A stretch of DNA of 64,000 nt from Citrobacter sp. wls619 (GCF_005281345.1 NZ_SZXJ01000098.1:1-64000); one strand, 5' to 3'; positions 9,114 through 19,806 are shown, numbered from the stretch's first letter. The notes: generated by a model not told the origin, from the letters alone. Numbers and translations: made by a program.

Positions 9114-10052
9114 TCAGTTAAACGGTTTTAAGTCGACACGCGCCATCATTGCGGCCAACTGAGGACGATCGGTAATACCCACATTACTTTGGCTTACCGC
9201 CAGGGCGGCTACAGCCGTCGCCAGACGCAGGGTATGTTCGCTGGATTCACGCATCAGCAAGCCATAAATCAGACCGCCAACCATCGAATCACCCGCACCT
9301 ACAGTGCTGACCACCTCAACAGACGGTGGCTTAGCAATCCATTCACCCGAAGCGTTGACCCACAACGCGCCTTCCGCACCGAGTGAAATCACCACGTGCG
9401 CAATGCCTTGCTCACGCAGAGCATGTGCCGCATCGATAACATCTTTCATTTCTGGCAGCTTACGGCCAGCCCAGATTTCCAGTTCACGACGGTTTGGTTT
9501 CACCAGCCACGGAGCTGCCTTCAGGCCGGCAACCAGCGCTTCACGACTACTATCAAAGATAATGCATGGGCACTGACTGCGCAGGCGGGTCATCCAGTCA
9601 GTGAATGCTTCAGGGCTCACGCCGGTCGGCAAGCTGCCGCTGACGCACACCATATCGAATTGCCCCAGCCAGCTTAGTGAGTCATTCACAAAGCGTTCCC
9701 AGTCAGCCGGTGTGACTTCAAAGCCGGAAAAATTGAAGTCAGAAACTTCACCATCTTTTTCAGTCAGCTTGACGTTAATACGGGTACGCCCCTGCACCAC
9801 CTGAAAACGGTTAGCGATGCCCAGTTCACTGAACAACTGCTGAAAACCCTCCTGGTTGTCCTTACCCAGAAAGCCGCCGACCGTCACGTCAATCCCCAGG
9901 TCCTTAAGCACTTTTGCGACGTTTATCCCTTTTCCTGCCGCATGCAGACCGGTCGTTTTAACCAGATTGACTTCACCGCGTTCAATTTCCGGGCAAAAAC
10001 CGACCAGATCGTAAGCCGGGTTCAGGGTGATAGTTGCAACACGTCTGCTCAT
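9114..10052 (-). CDS. fruK: 1-phosphofructokinase
   Basis: PfkB-family kinase that converts fructose 1-phosphate into fructose 1,6-bisphosphate. The protein has 312 residues, the same as E. coli FruK. The start ITLNPAYDLVG, the GKGINVAKVLKDLG nucleotide/substrate segment and the catalytic GAGDSMVGGL near residue 255 are all present. The ATG shares one base with the fruB stop codon (TAATG), so translation is coupled. Fructose 1-phosphate is also the inducer that releases Cra from this operon. Confidence 0.97.
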   Translation of the reverse strand: MSRRVATITLNPAYDLVGFCPEIERGEVNLVKTTGLHAAGKGINVAKVLKDLGIDVTVGGFLGKDNQEGFQQLFSELGIANRFQVVQGRTRINVKLTEKDGEVSDFNFSGFEVTPADWERFVNDSLSWLGQFDMVCVSGSLPTGVSPEAFTDWMTRLRSQCPCIIFDSSREALVAGLKAAPWLVKPNRRELEIWAGRKLPEMKDVIDAAHALREQGIAHVVISLGAEGALWVNASGEWIAKPPSVEVVSTVGAGDSMVGGLIYGLLMRESSEHTLRLATAVAALAVSQSNVGITDRPQLAAMMARVDLKPFN

Positions 10053-11182
10053 TATGCGCCCTCCCCAAGACCTGCCGCGATGGCATCGCCAATGGCTTTC
10101 AGCGCCTGTTCAGCATCTTCACCCTGTGCGGTAAAGCGCAGGTGGTGTCCTTTTTTCACGCCCAATGCCACCACTTTCATCAAACTGCGTCCATTTGCCG
10201 GTTTTCCGGTTCCATCAAGATTTGTCACGGTTATTTCACTATTAAATTGTTTAATCGTATTCACCAGCATGGTGCCCGGACGGGCGTGTAAACCATGCTC
10301 ATTACGCACTACAAACTCGGCGCTCAGTACATCATCAGTTAATGCATCGTCGCTGGTCAGCAGCGCCAGTACCGTTGCTGCATCCGCCTTCAGCAAACGG
10401 TCAGCTTTATTGCTCAGCAACAGATCGCCAAGACGCTTCAGCACCGCAACGGGCTGGTCATCATTCATCGCGACAGTCACCAGCAGCGCAGCGGCTTCGC
10501 CCTGCACGTCAAATGCGCTTGCCGCACGACTGACCGCGACGGCGCTGCGCACATTGCCTTCAGCACAGTCATTCAGCCAGATGCCCTGACCAAGATTCAT
10601 TGGCTGCTCGTTAATCGCTCTGGCCACAAAGGTGGCATCTACTGCACCGGCTTCTTTCAGACGTGCGGCGTTTAGCGCCTGCAGCGTCACCAGCGAATTG
10701 GCGACGACGTCCAACGACAGCGTTTCGTTATCAAGCTTCAGCTGCTCGCTCTGCTTTTCGCCCATCAGCAATGCACGTAATTCTTCTGCCGTGGTGGCGG
10801 ATTTCAGCTGTTCCGCAACCGAGTCATCACTCAATACATGAGTCAGTTGACGCAGCAACCCAAGGTGCTCATCTGAGCTGGCTGCAATGCCGATTGCCAC
10901 ATACGCAACCTGACCTTCGCCCCACGTCACACCCTGCGGAAACTGAAACACCTGCACCCCGGTTTTCAGCACCTGATCGCGTGTATCTGTCGTACCGTGA
11001 GGAATGGCAATACCATTGCCGAGAAACGTCGATGTTTGTTGTTCGCGTGCCAGCATGCCATTGACATAGCCGTCCGCAACGTTGCCCGCTTGCACCAGGG
11101 CTGCGGCAACCTGGCGAATAGCCTCTTCTTTATTCCCGGCCTGTTCGCCCGGGTGAATATCCTGAACAGATAACTGGAACAT
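10052..11182 (-). CDS. fruB: Fructose PTS EIIA-FPr (HPr-like) fusion
   Basis: Phosphocarrier that passes phosphate from enzyme I to FruA. The protein has 376 residues, the E. coli length. An N-terminal EIIA domain carries the phospho-histidine in [15 protein letters not shown] near residue 62. A middle domain of unclear role follows, then a C-terminal HPr-like domain from about 285 with the phospho-histidine in [13 protein letters not shown]. The AGGAGAGGAG upstream of ATG 11182 is a strong ribosome binding site. First gene of fruBKA, preceded by two Cra sites. Confidence 0.97.
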   Translation of the reverse strand: MFQLSVQDIHPGEQAGNKEEAIRQVAAALVQAGNVADGYVNGMLAREQQTSTFLGNGIAIPHGTTDTRDQVLKTGVQVFQFPQGVTWGEGQVAYVAIGIAASSDEHLGLLRQLTHVLSDDSVAEQLKSATTAEELRALLMGEKQSEQLKLDNETLSLDVVANSLVTLQALNAARLKEAGAVDATFVARAINEQPMNLGQGIWLNDCAEGNVRSAVAVSRAASAFDVQGEAAALLVTVAMNDDQPVAVLKRLGDLLLSNKADRLLKADAATVLALLTSDDALTDDVLSAEFVVRNEHGLHARPGTMLVNTIKQFNSEITVTNLDGTGKPANGRSLMKVVALGVKKGHHLRFTAQGEDAEQALKAIGDAIAAGLGEGA

Positions 11183-11196
11183 GATTCTCCTCTCCT

Positions 11197-11217
11197 GCTG
11201 AATTGAAACGATTCAGC
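11197..11217. promoter_or_regulatory. Cra (FruR) operator, proximal to fruB
   Basis: GCTGAATTGAAACGATTCAGC contains the Cra core TGAAACGNTTCA. It lies 15-35 bases upstream of the fruB start, the position of the fruB O1 operator in E. coli. Cra represses the operon until fructose 1-phosphate accumulates. Confidence 0.85.
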
Positions 11218-11270
11218 TAACATGAGAAAAAAGGCGTCACCCGACTCCATCAGTTAAGGCAAGATGACGC

Positions 11271-11282
11271 TGAAACGTTTCA
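11271..11282. promoter_or_regulatory. Cra (FruR) operator, distal to fruB
   Basis: TGAAACGTTTCA is a perfect match to the palindromic Cra consensus. It is about 70 bases upstream of the proximal site, reproducing the two-operator arrangement known for the E. coli fru operon. The rest of the fruB-setB spacer (11283-11550) shows nothing else I can name. Confidence 0.9.
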
Positions 11283-11550
11283 AGGAGTCTGGAACTTTCT
11301 GCTTCAGCACGCAAGTAAAGTTAACAATTAACTTGCTGAATTTAGATGTACCGCACATTTTCTCGGCGTTTCTTTAAAACAAGCTGACGCAAAAACGCGT
11401 TCAGCTACCCAACTTCAGCATCGTCAGCATGTGGACTTCTCAGACTGAAATGACATTTTGATTTTCCATATCGATTTTGATTTAGTGCCCTGTTTATTTT
11501 CTGGCGAGCAGCGTAAACTCCGCCTCTCTTCACTCCACTGATAGCTAAAC

Positions 11551-12732
11551 ATGCATAACACCCCCGTAGCCGCCACACCCAAGGCGTTTGATTTAACGTC
11601 TTCGGCGTTCCTGCTTGTCGCTTTTCTCACGGGTATCGCCGGGGCATTACAGACGCCCACGCTCAGCCTTTTTCTGACCGATGAGGTCCATGCACGCCCG
11701 GGAATGGTGGGTTTCTTTTTTACCGGTAGCGCCGTCATCGGCATTTTGGTAAGCCAGTTTCTGGCCGGACGCTCTGACAAAAAAGGCGATCGTAAAAACC
11801 TGATCGTTTTTTGCTGTGCGCTGGGTATGCTGGCCTGCGTGTTGTTTGCCTGGAACCGTAACTATTTTATTTTGCTGTTTGTCGGCGTATTTCTCAGTAG
11901 CTTTGGCTCCACCGCCAACCCGCAAATGTTTGCGCTCGCTCGTGAACATGCCGATCGCACGGGCCGGGAAGCCGTCATGTTCAGCTCGATTTTACGTGCT
12001 CAGGTTTCACTGGCCTGGGTGATCGGCCCACCGTTGGCCTACGCGCTGGCCATGGGGTTCAGCTTTACGGTGATGTATCTCAGCGCCGCGGTGGCATTTA
12101 TTGTCTGCGGCGTGATGGTCTGGTTTTTCTTACCGTCAATGAACAAAAGCGTACCTCTCGCGACAGGTGCGGTTGAGGCTCCACGTCGTAATCGTCGTGA
12201 TACGCTGCTGCTTTTTGCTATCTGCACATTAATGTGGGGCACCAACAGCCTCTATATCATTAATATGCCGCTGTTTATCATCAACGAACTGCATCTGCCG
12301 GAAAAACTCGCCGGTATCATGATGGGCACCGCAGCAGGGCTGGAAATCCCAACCATGCTGATTGCCGGATATTTTGCGAAACGTCTGGGCAAACGTCTGT
12401 TGATGAGAATCGCCGCCATCGCCGGGTTCTTTTTTTATGCAGGCATGCTGTTGGCACATTCACCGGCGGTTTTGCTCGGCTTACAGTTACTGAACGCGAT
12501 TTACATCGGCATCCTCGGCGGGATTGGCATGCTTTATTTTCAGGATTTGATGCCGGGACAGGCGGGATCAGCCACAACGTTGTACACCAATACCATCCGC
12601 GTCGGCTGGATTATTGCCGGATCGTTGGCGGGTATTGCCGCAGAAATCTGGAATTACCACGCCGTATTCTGGTTTGCGCTGGTGATGATCGTCGCGACGG
12701 TTGTGTGTCTGGTGCGCATCAAAGACGTTTAA
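11551..12732 (+). CDS. setB: Sugar efflux transporter SetB
   Basis: Major facilitator superfamily exporter of sugars such as lactose and glucose. The protein has 393 residues, identical in length to E. coli SetB. Twelve hydrophobic segments are apparent. The MFS A-motif appears as [11 protein letters not shown] after the second helix, around residue 75, and the family segment [14 protein letters not shown] [17 protein letters not shown] near 130. It is transcribed away from fruBKA. Its stop overlaps the yeiW stop region by four bases in convergent orientation. Confidence 0.95.
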   Translation: MHNTPVAATPKAFDLTSSAFLLVAFLTGIAGALQTPTLSLFLTDEVHARPGMVGFFFTGSAVIGILVSQFLAGRSDKKGDRKNLIVFCCALGMLACVLFAWNRNYFILLFVGVFLSSFGSTANPQMFALAREHADRTGREAVMFSSILRAQVSLAWVIGPPLAYALAMGFSFTVMYLSAAVAFIVCGVMVWFFLPSMNKSVPLATGAVEAPRRNRRDTLLLFAICTLMWGTNSLYIINMPLFIINELHLPEKLAGIMMGTAAGLEIPTMLIAGYFAKRLGKRLLMRIAAIAGFFFYAGMLLAHSPAVLLGLQLLNAIYIGILGGIGMLYFQDLMPGQAGSATTLYTNTIRVGWIIAGSLAGIAAEIWNYHAVFWFALVMIVATVVCLVRIKDV

Positions 12733-12983
12733 GGCGCAGTCAACGCTTCCAGCTCAATAAGGTACAGCATGGCCTGGTGTGTCGTTTTACCGCACATTTC
12801 CGCACTGGGTTGCAAACCGGCACACACTTTGGGGCGCAACGGAGACGCAAAAATTTTACAGCGCAGGGATTCATCTAGCTGAACGCAGGGCGTATTGGCG
12901 GGCTTGCCATCAGGCATGCCCGGGATCGGGCTGGAGATAGAAGGCGCAGTGCAACATGCGCCACAATCCGGACGGCATTCCAT
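12729..12983 (-). CDS. yeiW: Cysteine-cluster protein YeiW (YkgJ family)
   Basis: An 84-residue cytoplasmic protein of the YkgJ/UPF0153 zinc- or iron-chelating cluster family. Eight cysteines are spread along it: CRPDCGACC at the N-terminus, then CVQ, RCKIF, KVCAG and EMCGK. This pattern defines the family and suggests metal binding, but its function is not known. It is convergent with setB and overlaps it by four bases. Confidence 0.88.
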   Translation of the reverse strand: MECRPDCGACCTAPSISSPIPGMPDGKPANTPCVQLDESLRCKIFASPLRPKVCAGLQPSAEMCGKTTHQAMLYLIELEALTAP

Positions 12984-13217
12984 ACAGTATTCTCTTTAGC
13001 ATAACCATCGGATTGTTCAGGTAGCGAACAGTATACACAAATTCATTCGGCGCGCCTCAAGACGGCATACACACAGCCAACAACGAGGTAACCAGAAGGG
13101 CGAAGTGTATACCACCTTTTTTGCACCAGCAAAAGTATGAATTCCGCTTGCCTGAATGCCCCGGCGCGAGTAGTTTGACGCGATATTTTAGACACTCCTC
13201 ACTACAGGATTTTTTCG

Positions 13218-13790
13218 ATGCCAAGAGCGAACGAAATTAAAAAAGGTATGGTACTGAACTACAACGGCAAACTGCTGATTGTAAAAGATATTGATATTCA
13301 ATCACCGTCCGCACGCGGTGCAGCTACGCTGTACAAAATGCGTTTTTCTGATGTCCGTACCGGTCTGAAAGTTGAAGAGCGCTTCAAAGGCGACGATATC
13401 GTGGATACCGTCACCCTGAGCCGCCGCGGGGTTGATTTCTCCTACGTTGATGGCAACGAATATGTCTTTATGGATAAAGAAGACTATACCCCGTATACCT
13501 TCACTAAAGACCAGATTGAAGAAGAGCTGCTGTTCATCCCGGAAGGCGGGATGCCGGACATGCAGGTACTGACCTGGGACGGCCAGTTGCTGGCGCTTGA
13601 ACTGCCGCAGACCGTAGACCTGGAAATCGTTGAAACCTCACCGGGTATTAAAGGTGCTTCAGCGAGTGCGCGTAACAAGCCAGCAACCCTAAGCACCGGT
13701 CTGGTTATCCAGGTTCCTGAGTATCTGAGTGCGGGTGAGAAAATCCGTATTCATATCGAAGAACGCCGTTATATGGGCCGCGCAGACTAA
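13218..13790 (+). CDS. efpL: EF-P-like translation factor EfpL (YeiP)
   Basis: Paralogue of elongation factor P that helps ribosomes stalled at proline-rich motifs. The protein has 190 residues, three beta-barrel domains, and begins [18 protein letters not shown]. The domain I loop reads [12 protein letters not shown], with an arginine at the tip where EF-P has its modified lysine. That difference separates YeiP from EF-P. The ending [22 protein letters not shown] is typical. It stands alone with a leader of more than 200 bases and its own terminator. Confidence 0.95.
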   Translation: MPRANEIKKGMVLNYNGKLLIVKDIDIQSPSARGAATLYKMRFSDVRTGLKVEERFKGDDIVDTVTLSRRGVDFSYVDGNEYVFMDKEDYTPYTFTKDQIEEELLFIPEGGMPDMQVLTWDGQLLALELPQTVDLEIVETSPGIKGASASARNKPATLSTGLVIQVPEYLSAGEKIRIHIEERRYMGRAD

Positions 13791-13815
13791 TACCTCTGCC
13801 ACACATTGACGATCA

Positions 13816-13845
13816 GGGACAGCACCGGCTGTCCCTTTATCATTT
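13816..13845 (+). terminator. Rho-independent terminator of efpL
   Basis: An 8-bp stem GGGACAGC/GCTGTCCC with a four-base loop (13816-13835) is followed by TTTATCATTTT. It sits between efpL and the convergent torD-like gene and overlaps the 3' edge of the latter only slightly. Confidence 0.8.
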
Positions 13846-14478
13846 TCAACGTTGGCTACTGAGATAAAAATCATCCATCAACAGTGATTCCAGATACTGT
13901 TCATCTTCCCGTATAAAACCCACAATTACGCTAATTGCCCGCGCATAAAATCCCTTCTCATCACGCTGCTGGCAGCTATCACGGAACAAGGGTACCCAAC
14001 ACATAATGTGATGATGCAAAAAGTAATATTGTGCAGATAGCGTTTCCTCTTTGGCCACCATCCTCGCCATCAACGCCAGCTGTATAGCGATATGATCGGA
14101 GGGCTCATTTTCCTGCGCAGCCAGCCCATGTTCAACCAACAGTACATTCATTTGTCGACGTTCTTCGGCCGCTGTTGTGTGCGGATAATGTCCCGCATAC
14201 GGGGAAACACCGCCAGGCGGCGGCAGCAGGAATAATGTTGCAAAATCTGCAGCCAGCTCCAGTTGTCGACTTTCACGACGTAGAACCTGCGTCAGGCTAC
14301 GCTCCAGTTTTTTGACATCCAACGAAAGCCCGGGAATACCCGCCAGCGACGCCAGCCACTGTCGGGTATCCTCGCTTTCAAGACGAGCGAGTTGTTTCTG
14401 GTCCAGCTCACGAAACAGCAATTGTGAAAACCACTGATAGACCGCGGCGCGTTGCTGGAAAATAAGGCTATGCTGCAT
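13846..14478 (-). CDS. torD: TorD-like chaperone for the molybdoenzyme
   Basis: Cytoplasmic all-helical chaperone of the TorD/DmsD family, 210 residues. Such proteins bind the twin-arginine leader and the apo-form of the reductase so that molybdenum cofactor is inserted before export. Family hallmarks are the central YAGHYPHTTAAEERRQMN segment and EPSDHIAIQLALMARM, equivalent to the conserved EPDH-type motif. It overlaps the reductase gene by 11 bases, so it is last in a torC-torA-torD operon. Confidence 0.88.
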   Translation of the reverse strand: MQHSLIFQQRAAVYQWFSQLLFRELDQKQLARLESEDTRQWLASLAGIPGLSLDVKKLERSLTQVLRRESRQLELAADFATLFLLPPPGGVSPYAGHYPHTTAAEERRQMNVLLVEHGLAAQENEPSDHIAIQLALMARMVAKEETLSAQYYFLHHHIMCWVPLFRDSCQQRDEKGFYARAISVIVGFIREDEQYLESLLMDDFYLSSQR

Positions 14479-16966
14479 TGTCCCCCTCCTCTTTCACTAT
14501 CTCCGGCCCACCAAATCCCGTGACCGGTGGAACATGTTGCTGATAGTATTCGACATCCACCAGCACGGTATGCGCTGAAGGCCCTTGCGCCAGTTGAGAC
14601 GTACCAATATCCGCGCTCAGAACATTAGGATCGCCATAGGTACATAGCGTCCCGGCTTTCCCGCCTTCCTGTGGGGAATACCATGCCCCTTCATGAATGC
14701 GGATCACGCCTGGGGTAAAATCAGGGCTAATCACCACCCCCGCCAACACCTGACCGCGCGCGTTAAAGACCCGCGCAATATCCCCGGCTTTTAACCCCCG
14801 CGCGGCAGCATCTTGCTCACTGATGTAAAGCGGTTCTCTTCCCGCTACCGCATACGTGCTGCGAAACGCATCACTTGAGCACAACTGGGAGTGCAGGCGT
14901 TTATCCGGGTGACAGGATTGCAGGTGCAGTGGATATTTGTCTTTCCTACCCTGATGGCTACGTTCAAACGGCTCCATCCACACCGGATGCCCAGGGCAAT
15001 CGTCATACTGAAAACCGGCAATCGTTTTGCTGTAAATTTCAATCAGACCTGATGGTGTGCCCAGGGGATTAAGATCGGGCTGATCGCGGAATTCGCCATG
15101 ACGCACCCACGGTTGTCCCGCGGGATATTCAACATACCCTTCACCTTTCCAGAACGTGTCAAAGTCTGGCAACGTAACACCGAGCGAGGCACCCATTTTG
15201 ACCCCTTCGTCATAGAGTGCTTGTACCCACTGCATTTCATCGCGGTTTTCCCGGTATACCGACTCCTTGTCAAAACGTTTACAGAGTCCGGCAAACACGT
15301 CGAAATCATGCCGCGCTTCATATTGCGGTTTGACGACCTGATGCAGCGCCATCAGTCCCTTATTCGAATGGGTACCAAACTGCTCAATGTCGTTGCGTTC
15401 AAAGCGTGTGGTAACAGGCAGGACGATATCGGCAAAACGACAGGATGCGGTCCATTGGTGATCTAACACCACCACGGTCTCCAGTTTCTTCCACGCCTCA
15501 ATCATTCGGTTACGATCCTGCTGGGCGTGGAACGGGTTCGCCGCGCTGTAGATCGCCATTTTGATGTCAGGGTAGATTAACGTCTCACCGTTAAAGGCGA
15601 TTTTTTTGCCCGGTTCCAGCAGGCAATCAACAATACGTGAGGTAGGAATATGCTCAGATACGCCGCGAAAATCCGGTTTATACTTCGCCTCTGGCGGATT
15701 GTTAATGCTCCCCAGACCAGAAAGTACCGGCCCGGCTGACGTCACCGTCCCTCCGCCATTGTAGTGCCAACCAAACCCCACACCGCCGCCCGGTAACCCA
15801 ATTTGACCGACCATACTGGCCAGCACCACCAACATCCAGGGATACTGTTCGCCGTGGTGCATACGCTGTACGCACCAGCCGCCCATAAACTGCGTCCGGC
15901 CTTTCACCAGCAGCCGGGCAAAATCACGGATCTGATCCGCCGTCAGCCCACAGATTTCCGCAGCCCACTCGGCGTTTTTCGGTTGCTTGTCTGTTTCTCC
16001 CATCAGGTAGGGTAAAAACTGCTCGAAGCCAACGGTGTAGTCGTTAATGAATGCCGTGTCGTACAGTTTTTCTTCATACAGGGTGTGTGCGAGCGCCAGC
16101 AGTAACGCAACATCGGTTTGTGGTCGTAACGCCAGCTGTTCACACCCAAGAAAATTTTGCGATTTGCTGCGCACCGGATCAACGCTGATGACGCGCATTT
16201 TTCCCTCGGCGACGGCCTCTTTGATCTGCTGCCAGTAGCCAAACGCGTCGTGATCGGGAACCAAAAATTCAATCTGCAAATTCTTAATGGGATCACAGCC
16301 CCACAATACGATGGTATTGCTGTTCTCGATAACCAGCGGCAGCGAGGTTTGCTGTTCATAGACTTCAAGCGAACCAATGACATGCGGCAAAATCACCTGG
16401 GCTGCAGCCGCCGAGTAGTCGCCTACGGTCGTCACATAGCTACCATGCAAACCGAGCCCTCTGTCCATTGCACCGCCAGCCTTGTGGTATTTGCCCACCA
16501 TTTGCCAATCTGCCAGCCCGGTAAAGACGCCAGATGAACCGTAGGTTTTTTGCACCCGCTCAAGCTCTTCATAAAACAGGTCCAGCGCCTGATCCCAGCT
16601 AACCCGCACAAAACGATTATCTCCCCGCTGGCTACGATCCGACTTCTCGCACTTGCGTAACCAGTCCAGTCGAACCATCGGATAGCGAACCCGTGAAGGG
16701 TTGTAGACGATTTCACGTACCGCATTGAGCATATCGCACGGGTATTTATCATGTTTGAACGGACGCGTTTCCGTCCACTCGCCGTTAACCACTTTGGCTT
16801 CAAAAGCACCATAATGTGAGCCGGACTGGATCCATTGTTCGGGGTTTTCCCCCGCCGCCCATACTTTTGAGATCAGCGGATTAGGCGCCAGCGCACTGGC
16901 CGCGCCAACCGCCAGCATTCCGGTCAGGAAACGACGGCGGGACGGATTAAAGTCATGAATATCCAT
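14468..16966 (-). CDS. torA: TMAO reductase, TorA-like molybdoenzyme
   Basis: Periplasmic molybdopterin-guanine-dinucleotide enzyme of the DMSO reductase family, 832 residues (E. coli TorA 848). It begins with a twin-arginine leader, SRRRFLTGMLAVGAASALA. The catalytic region TVGDYSAAAAQ near residue 185 carries the serine that ligates molybdenum in TorA and related S- and N-oxide reductases. GWCVQRMHHGEQYPWM and LGTPSGLIEIYSKTIA also fit TorA well. It receives electrons from the five-heme cytochrome encoded just upstream. TMAO as substrate is by similarity; TorZ/BisC-type substrates cannot be excluded. Confidence 0.9.
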   Translation of the reverse strand: MDIHDFNPSRRRFLTGMLAVGAASALAPNPLISKVWAAGENPEQWIQSGSHYGAFEAKVVNGEWTETRPFKHDKYPCDMLNAVREIVYNPSRVRYPMVRLDWLRKCEKSDRSQRGDNRFVRVSWDQALDLFYEELERVQKTYGSSGVFTGLADWQMVGKYHKAGGAMDRGLGLHGSYVTTVGDYSAAAAQVILPHVIGSLEVYEQQTSLPLVIENSNTIVLWGCDPIKNLQIEFLVPDHDAFGYWQQIKEAVAEGKMRVISVDPVRSKSQNFLGCEQLALRPQTDVALLLALAHTLYEEKLYDTAFINDYTVGFEQFLPYLMGETDKQPKNAEWAAEICGLTADQIRDFARLLVKGRTQFMGGWCVQRMHHGEQYPWMLVVLASMVGQIGLPGGGVGFGWHYNGGGTVTSAGPVLSGLGSINNPPEAKYKPDFRGVSEHIPTSRIVDCLLEPGKKIAFNGETLIYPDIKMAIYSAANPFHAQQDRNRMIEAWKKLETVVVLDHQWTASCRFADIVLPVTTRFERNDIEQFGTHSNKGLMALHQVVKPQYEARHDFDVFAGLCKRFDKESVYRENRDEMQWVQALYDEGVKMGASLGVTLPDFDTFWKGEGYVEYPAGQPWVRHGEFRDQPDLNPLGTPSGLIEIYSKTIAGFQYDDCPGHPVWMEPFERSHQGRKDKYPLHLQSCHPDKRLHSQLCSSDAFRSTYAVAGREPLYISEQDAAARGLKAGDIARVFNARGQVLAGVVISPDFTPGVIRIHEGAWYSPQEGGKAGTLCTYGDPNVLSADIGTSQLAQGPSAHTVLVDVEYYQQHVPPVTGFGGPEIVKEEGDNAA

Positions 16967-16978
16967 ATCTTATCCTTA

Positions 16979-18109
16979 TTATTTGTTGGGTTCAGACACA
17001 TCGCTGGCGTGGGTCTGGAGGTATTTCAGCAACGTACGTTCTTCCACCGGATTGAGTCGATAATACGTCGACATCGCTTTCAGTCCGGCAATCCAGCCAT
17101 TGGCGGTGTATCGGGTAGCCGGTGGCGTGCTGTGACAGGCGCTACACGTCGATTGCAGCATCTGTTCTGAGTACTCCCACACCGGAGTAATGCTATCGAT
17201 GAGTCCCTGCGCGGAGGTCCATGCGGTCACGCTCACCTGCTGCCATTCCTGATGTGAACCTGGGTCAGTCTGGGTTTGCAGGACTTTCACGTTTTCCATC
17301 AGTGAAGCATCAAGGACCGCGGAGAAGACGCGTTTGCCCATATACTGGGTGATCACCCGCCCACGCCCCTTGCTTTCACGCCAGCCCGTCACTTCCAACT
17401 GGACGTTGCTCCCCTCTTTTTGCAGCACCTTGACCTGGGTCGCCGGAAATAACAGCGCTTTCCCCGCTGGTGCCCCCGCCGTGGCTGTCAGTGCTTTTTC
17501 GCTTAACGAAAACAGCGTCGTCGCAGTTGATGGTTTTTCTCCCTGCTGTTGTAGCTGCTTGTAGCGATCGCGAAAGCCATTGCTCATGTCCGGTTTGTGG
17601 TGCGCGATCCCTTTGTGGCAGTCAATGCAGTTGCTGTCCTTCGCTGCAGCCGCCGTCATCTGCGCCGCGGCATTGGTGGATTGTTTTCCATGATCCATCG
17701 CTTCATAGCTGTGACACGATTTACAGGCTGCCGAATTGTTGGCGCTCATCCGTGCCCACTCTCGCTGGGCGAGCTCAGCCCGTTTAGCATTGAACTTTTC
17801 TGGGGTATCGATAGAAGGTGAGATAAAGGTGTGGTAGAGATCGTTTAGGGCTTCGGTTTTACGCACAAGCGTCGGGACGACTCCTGGGGGAATGTGGCAA
17901 TCCTTACACTCCGCTCGCACGCCAGAGGCATTACGAAAATGCACGCTGGTTTTATACTCCTCTCCTGATGTGCGCATCGAGTGGCACGATAAACAAAACT
18001 CCGTAGTACTGGTGTAATGGACTCCTTGCCATGTTCCCCAAATAACAATGGCCATTACGACTGCGCCACCTAACGCACACCAAAGCGCGTTCTTTTTTAT
18101 CCACGACAT
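16979..18109 (-). CDS. torC: Membrane-anchored pentaheme c-type cytochrome, TorC/TorY-like
   Basis: NapC/NirT-family quinol dehydrogenase that passes electrons to the periplasmic reductase. One membrane anchor lies near the N-terminus (about residues 8-28). Five heme sites are visible: CLSCH, CKDCH, CKSCH, CIDCH and CSACH, the last in a separate C-terminal domain as in TorC and TorY. The frame opens at 18121, but ATG 18109 (MSWIKKN) has GGAGG eight bases upstream and is preferred, giving 376 residues. First gene of torCAD. The heme attachment depends on the ccm system also in this window. Confidence 0.92.
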   Translation of the reverse strand: MSWIKKNALWCALGGAVVMAIVIWGTWQGVHYTSTTEFCLSCHSMRTSGEEYKTSVHFRNASGVRAECKDCHIPPGVVPTLVRKTEALNDLYHTFISPSIDTPEKFNAKRAELAQREWARMSANNSAACKSCHSYEAMDHGKQSTNAAAQMTAAAAKDSNCIDCHKGIAHHKPDMSNGFRDRYKQLQQQGEKPSTATTLFSLSEKALTATAGAPAGKALLFPATQVKVLQKEGSNVQLEVTGWRESKGRGRVITQYMGKRVFSAVLDASLMENVKVLQTQTDPGSHQEWQQVSVTAWTSAQGLIDSITPVWEYSEQMLQSTCSACHSTPPATRYTANGWIAGLKAMSTYYRLNPVEERTLLKYLQTHASDVSEPNK

Positions 18110-18276
18110 ACCTGCCTCCATTTTTTTAATAGCATCACGCTAAGGGATATTAAAAAGCAAAAATAGAGACAGCGATTTCAGATTATAGGAACAGCCTTAA
18201 CTCTATGAGGCGTGTCAAAATAGCAATATTCTGCAACGTGTAATATGCCGCTATTGTCTAAACAAGGAATTTTCTC

Positions 18277-19758
18277 ATGCCGACACTGTCTCTCAATAGG
18301 GAAAGTCGCACCCCGCTACAATTGCAGATCTTTCAATTCTACTTTCAGGCAATTCAGCAAGGCGATTTGCTTTGCGGGGATAAACTGCCCTCTATCCGCG
18401 AGCAGGCGCAGACGTTAAACGTGGCCAAAATCACGGTGGTGATGGCATATGAAAAACTGATGGCGGCCGGTTTTATTAAAAGCAGGCAGGGTATCGGCTA
18501 TGAAGTCACATTTACAGCACCTATGCGTAGCCCCCCGGTACACGTGCCATCTGCGGAGGGCTCACCGCCGATAAAACCTAAGCCCGCCGGTGTTTCTACC
18601 GATGTTTACGCTGAAATGGGGCGTGAGTGCTATTGCCGGATGGGCGTCCCTGACCCCAATGCATTTCCCTGGTCAAGCTGGCGTAAATGGAATAATGCCC
18701 CCAGCGTACTTAAAGAGCAGCTACTGACTCGATATCATTCACCAAACGGATTATTTTCATTACGTGAGCAAATTGTCAGATACCTTAATTTATCTCGCGG
18801 AATTAATACCAGCGCACAAAACATCATCATTACTGATGGAATTCAGGAAGGGTTATCGCTGCTCAGTCAAATATTCATTATCCATCATGCGCTAAGCCAG
18901 AATAAAAAATGTCACGTGGTCGCCGAATCACCTTGTTATTCTGGCGCATGGCATCTGTTTAATTATTATGGTGCCGATATTACGTCTATTGCCGTGGATA
19001 ATCACGGGCTGTGCACCGATAATTTACCCGAGGTTGAAACCCAGCTTTGTTATGTGACACCCGCTCATCAGTATCCAATGGGCAGTGTTCTGTCGCTTGA
19101 GCGACGTAAGTCATTACTCACGTGGGCACAGCGAGTGGGCGCCTGGATTATTGAAGACGATTACGACGCCGTATTTACGTATGGTGAGAATCCCCTTCCG
19201 GCACTGAAAGCCATGGATTACCACAACCGGGTTATCTACATGGGGACCTTCTCAAAAACGCTGGGACCGGGGGCACGTCTCGGTTACCTCGTTTGCCCTG
19301 ATGAACTGCTGCCCGCCGTTCAAAATATGAAAGCGCTGAACAACAATGGTAGCCAGTGGTTATTGCAGCAGTTCTTAGCCGAGTTAATGCAAAACCAGGT
19401 GTTTTATACCCATCTCGGCAAGCTAGCCTGCAACTACGCAGCACGCCTCGCATTACTGCGTGATGGCTTATCAGCCCTGTTCCCTGAAGGCAAGATCGAT
19501 GGTGCCACGGCAGGGTTACATCTCTCATTGCGCATTAACTGGTCGCCTGACGTCATCGCACAACTACGCCAGCGCTGCCTGCGGGCAGGAGTACGCTTTG
19601 ATACATTACAGGAAATTGAAAACGGCTCAGAAACAGCCTGGCGGCAAAAAAATTCCGATGCGGTGATGTTCTTTGGTTTTGGCGGGCTGCAGGTGCCGCA
19701 CCTTAGAAAGGTATTAAACGTACTGGAGCAGGAGAGGTGTGCGTTATTACAGCAATAA
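18277..19758 (+). CDS. MocR-type (GntR/aminotransferase) regulator
   Basis: Regulator of 493 residues with an N-terminal GntR winged helix (about 10-80; LPSIREQAQTLNVAKITVVM) and a class I aminotransferase-like domain. The latter keeps the pyridoxal phosphate lysine (Lys327) in GTFSKTLGPGARLGY and also EDDYDAVF, as in PdxR, GabR and other MocR proteins. It is divergent from the tor operon and convergent with uxuA. No enzyme of vitamin B6 or amino acid metabolism is adjacent, so its target is unknown; regulation of a neighbour or only of itself is possible. Confidence 0.85.
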   Translation: MPTLSLNRESRTPLQLQIFQFYFQAIQQGDLLCGDKLPSIREQAQTLNVAKITVVMAYEKLMAAGFIKSRQGIGYEVTFTAPMRSPPVHVPSAEGSPPIKPKPAGVSTDVYAEMGRECYCRMGVPDPNAFPWSSWRKWNNAPSVLKEQLLTRYHSPNGLFSLREQIVRYLNLSRGINTSAQNIIITDGIQEGLSLLSQIFIIHHALSQNKKCHVVAESPCYSGAWHLFNYYGADITSIAVDNHGLCTDNLPEVETQLCYVTPAHQYPMGSVLSLERRKSLLTWAQRVGAWIIEDDYDAVFTYGENPLPALKAMDYHNRVIYMGTFSKTLGPGARLGYLVCPDELLPAVQNMKALNNNGSQWLLQQFLAELMQNQVFYTHLGKLACNYAARLALLRDGLSALFPEGKIDGATAGLHLSLRINWSPDVIAQLRQRCLRAGVRFDTLQEIENGSETAWRQKNSDAVMFFGFGGLQVPHLRKVLNVLEQERCALLQQ

Positions 19759-19773
19759 TAACGCACCTGAGTA

Positions 19774-19806
19774 TTGCCGGGAGGCGGGACAAGCGCCATC
19801 CGGCAA
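19774..19806. repeat. REP-like element between convergent genes
   Basis: TTGCCGG ... CCGGCAA forms the outer stem of a REP-type palindrome containing GGAGGCGGGACAAGCGCC. It lies between the MocR gene and the convergent uxuA gene and may serve both 3' ends. Confidence 0.7.
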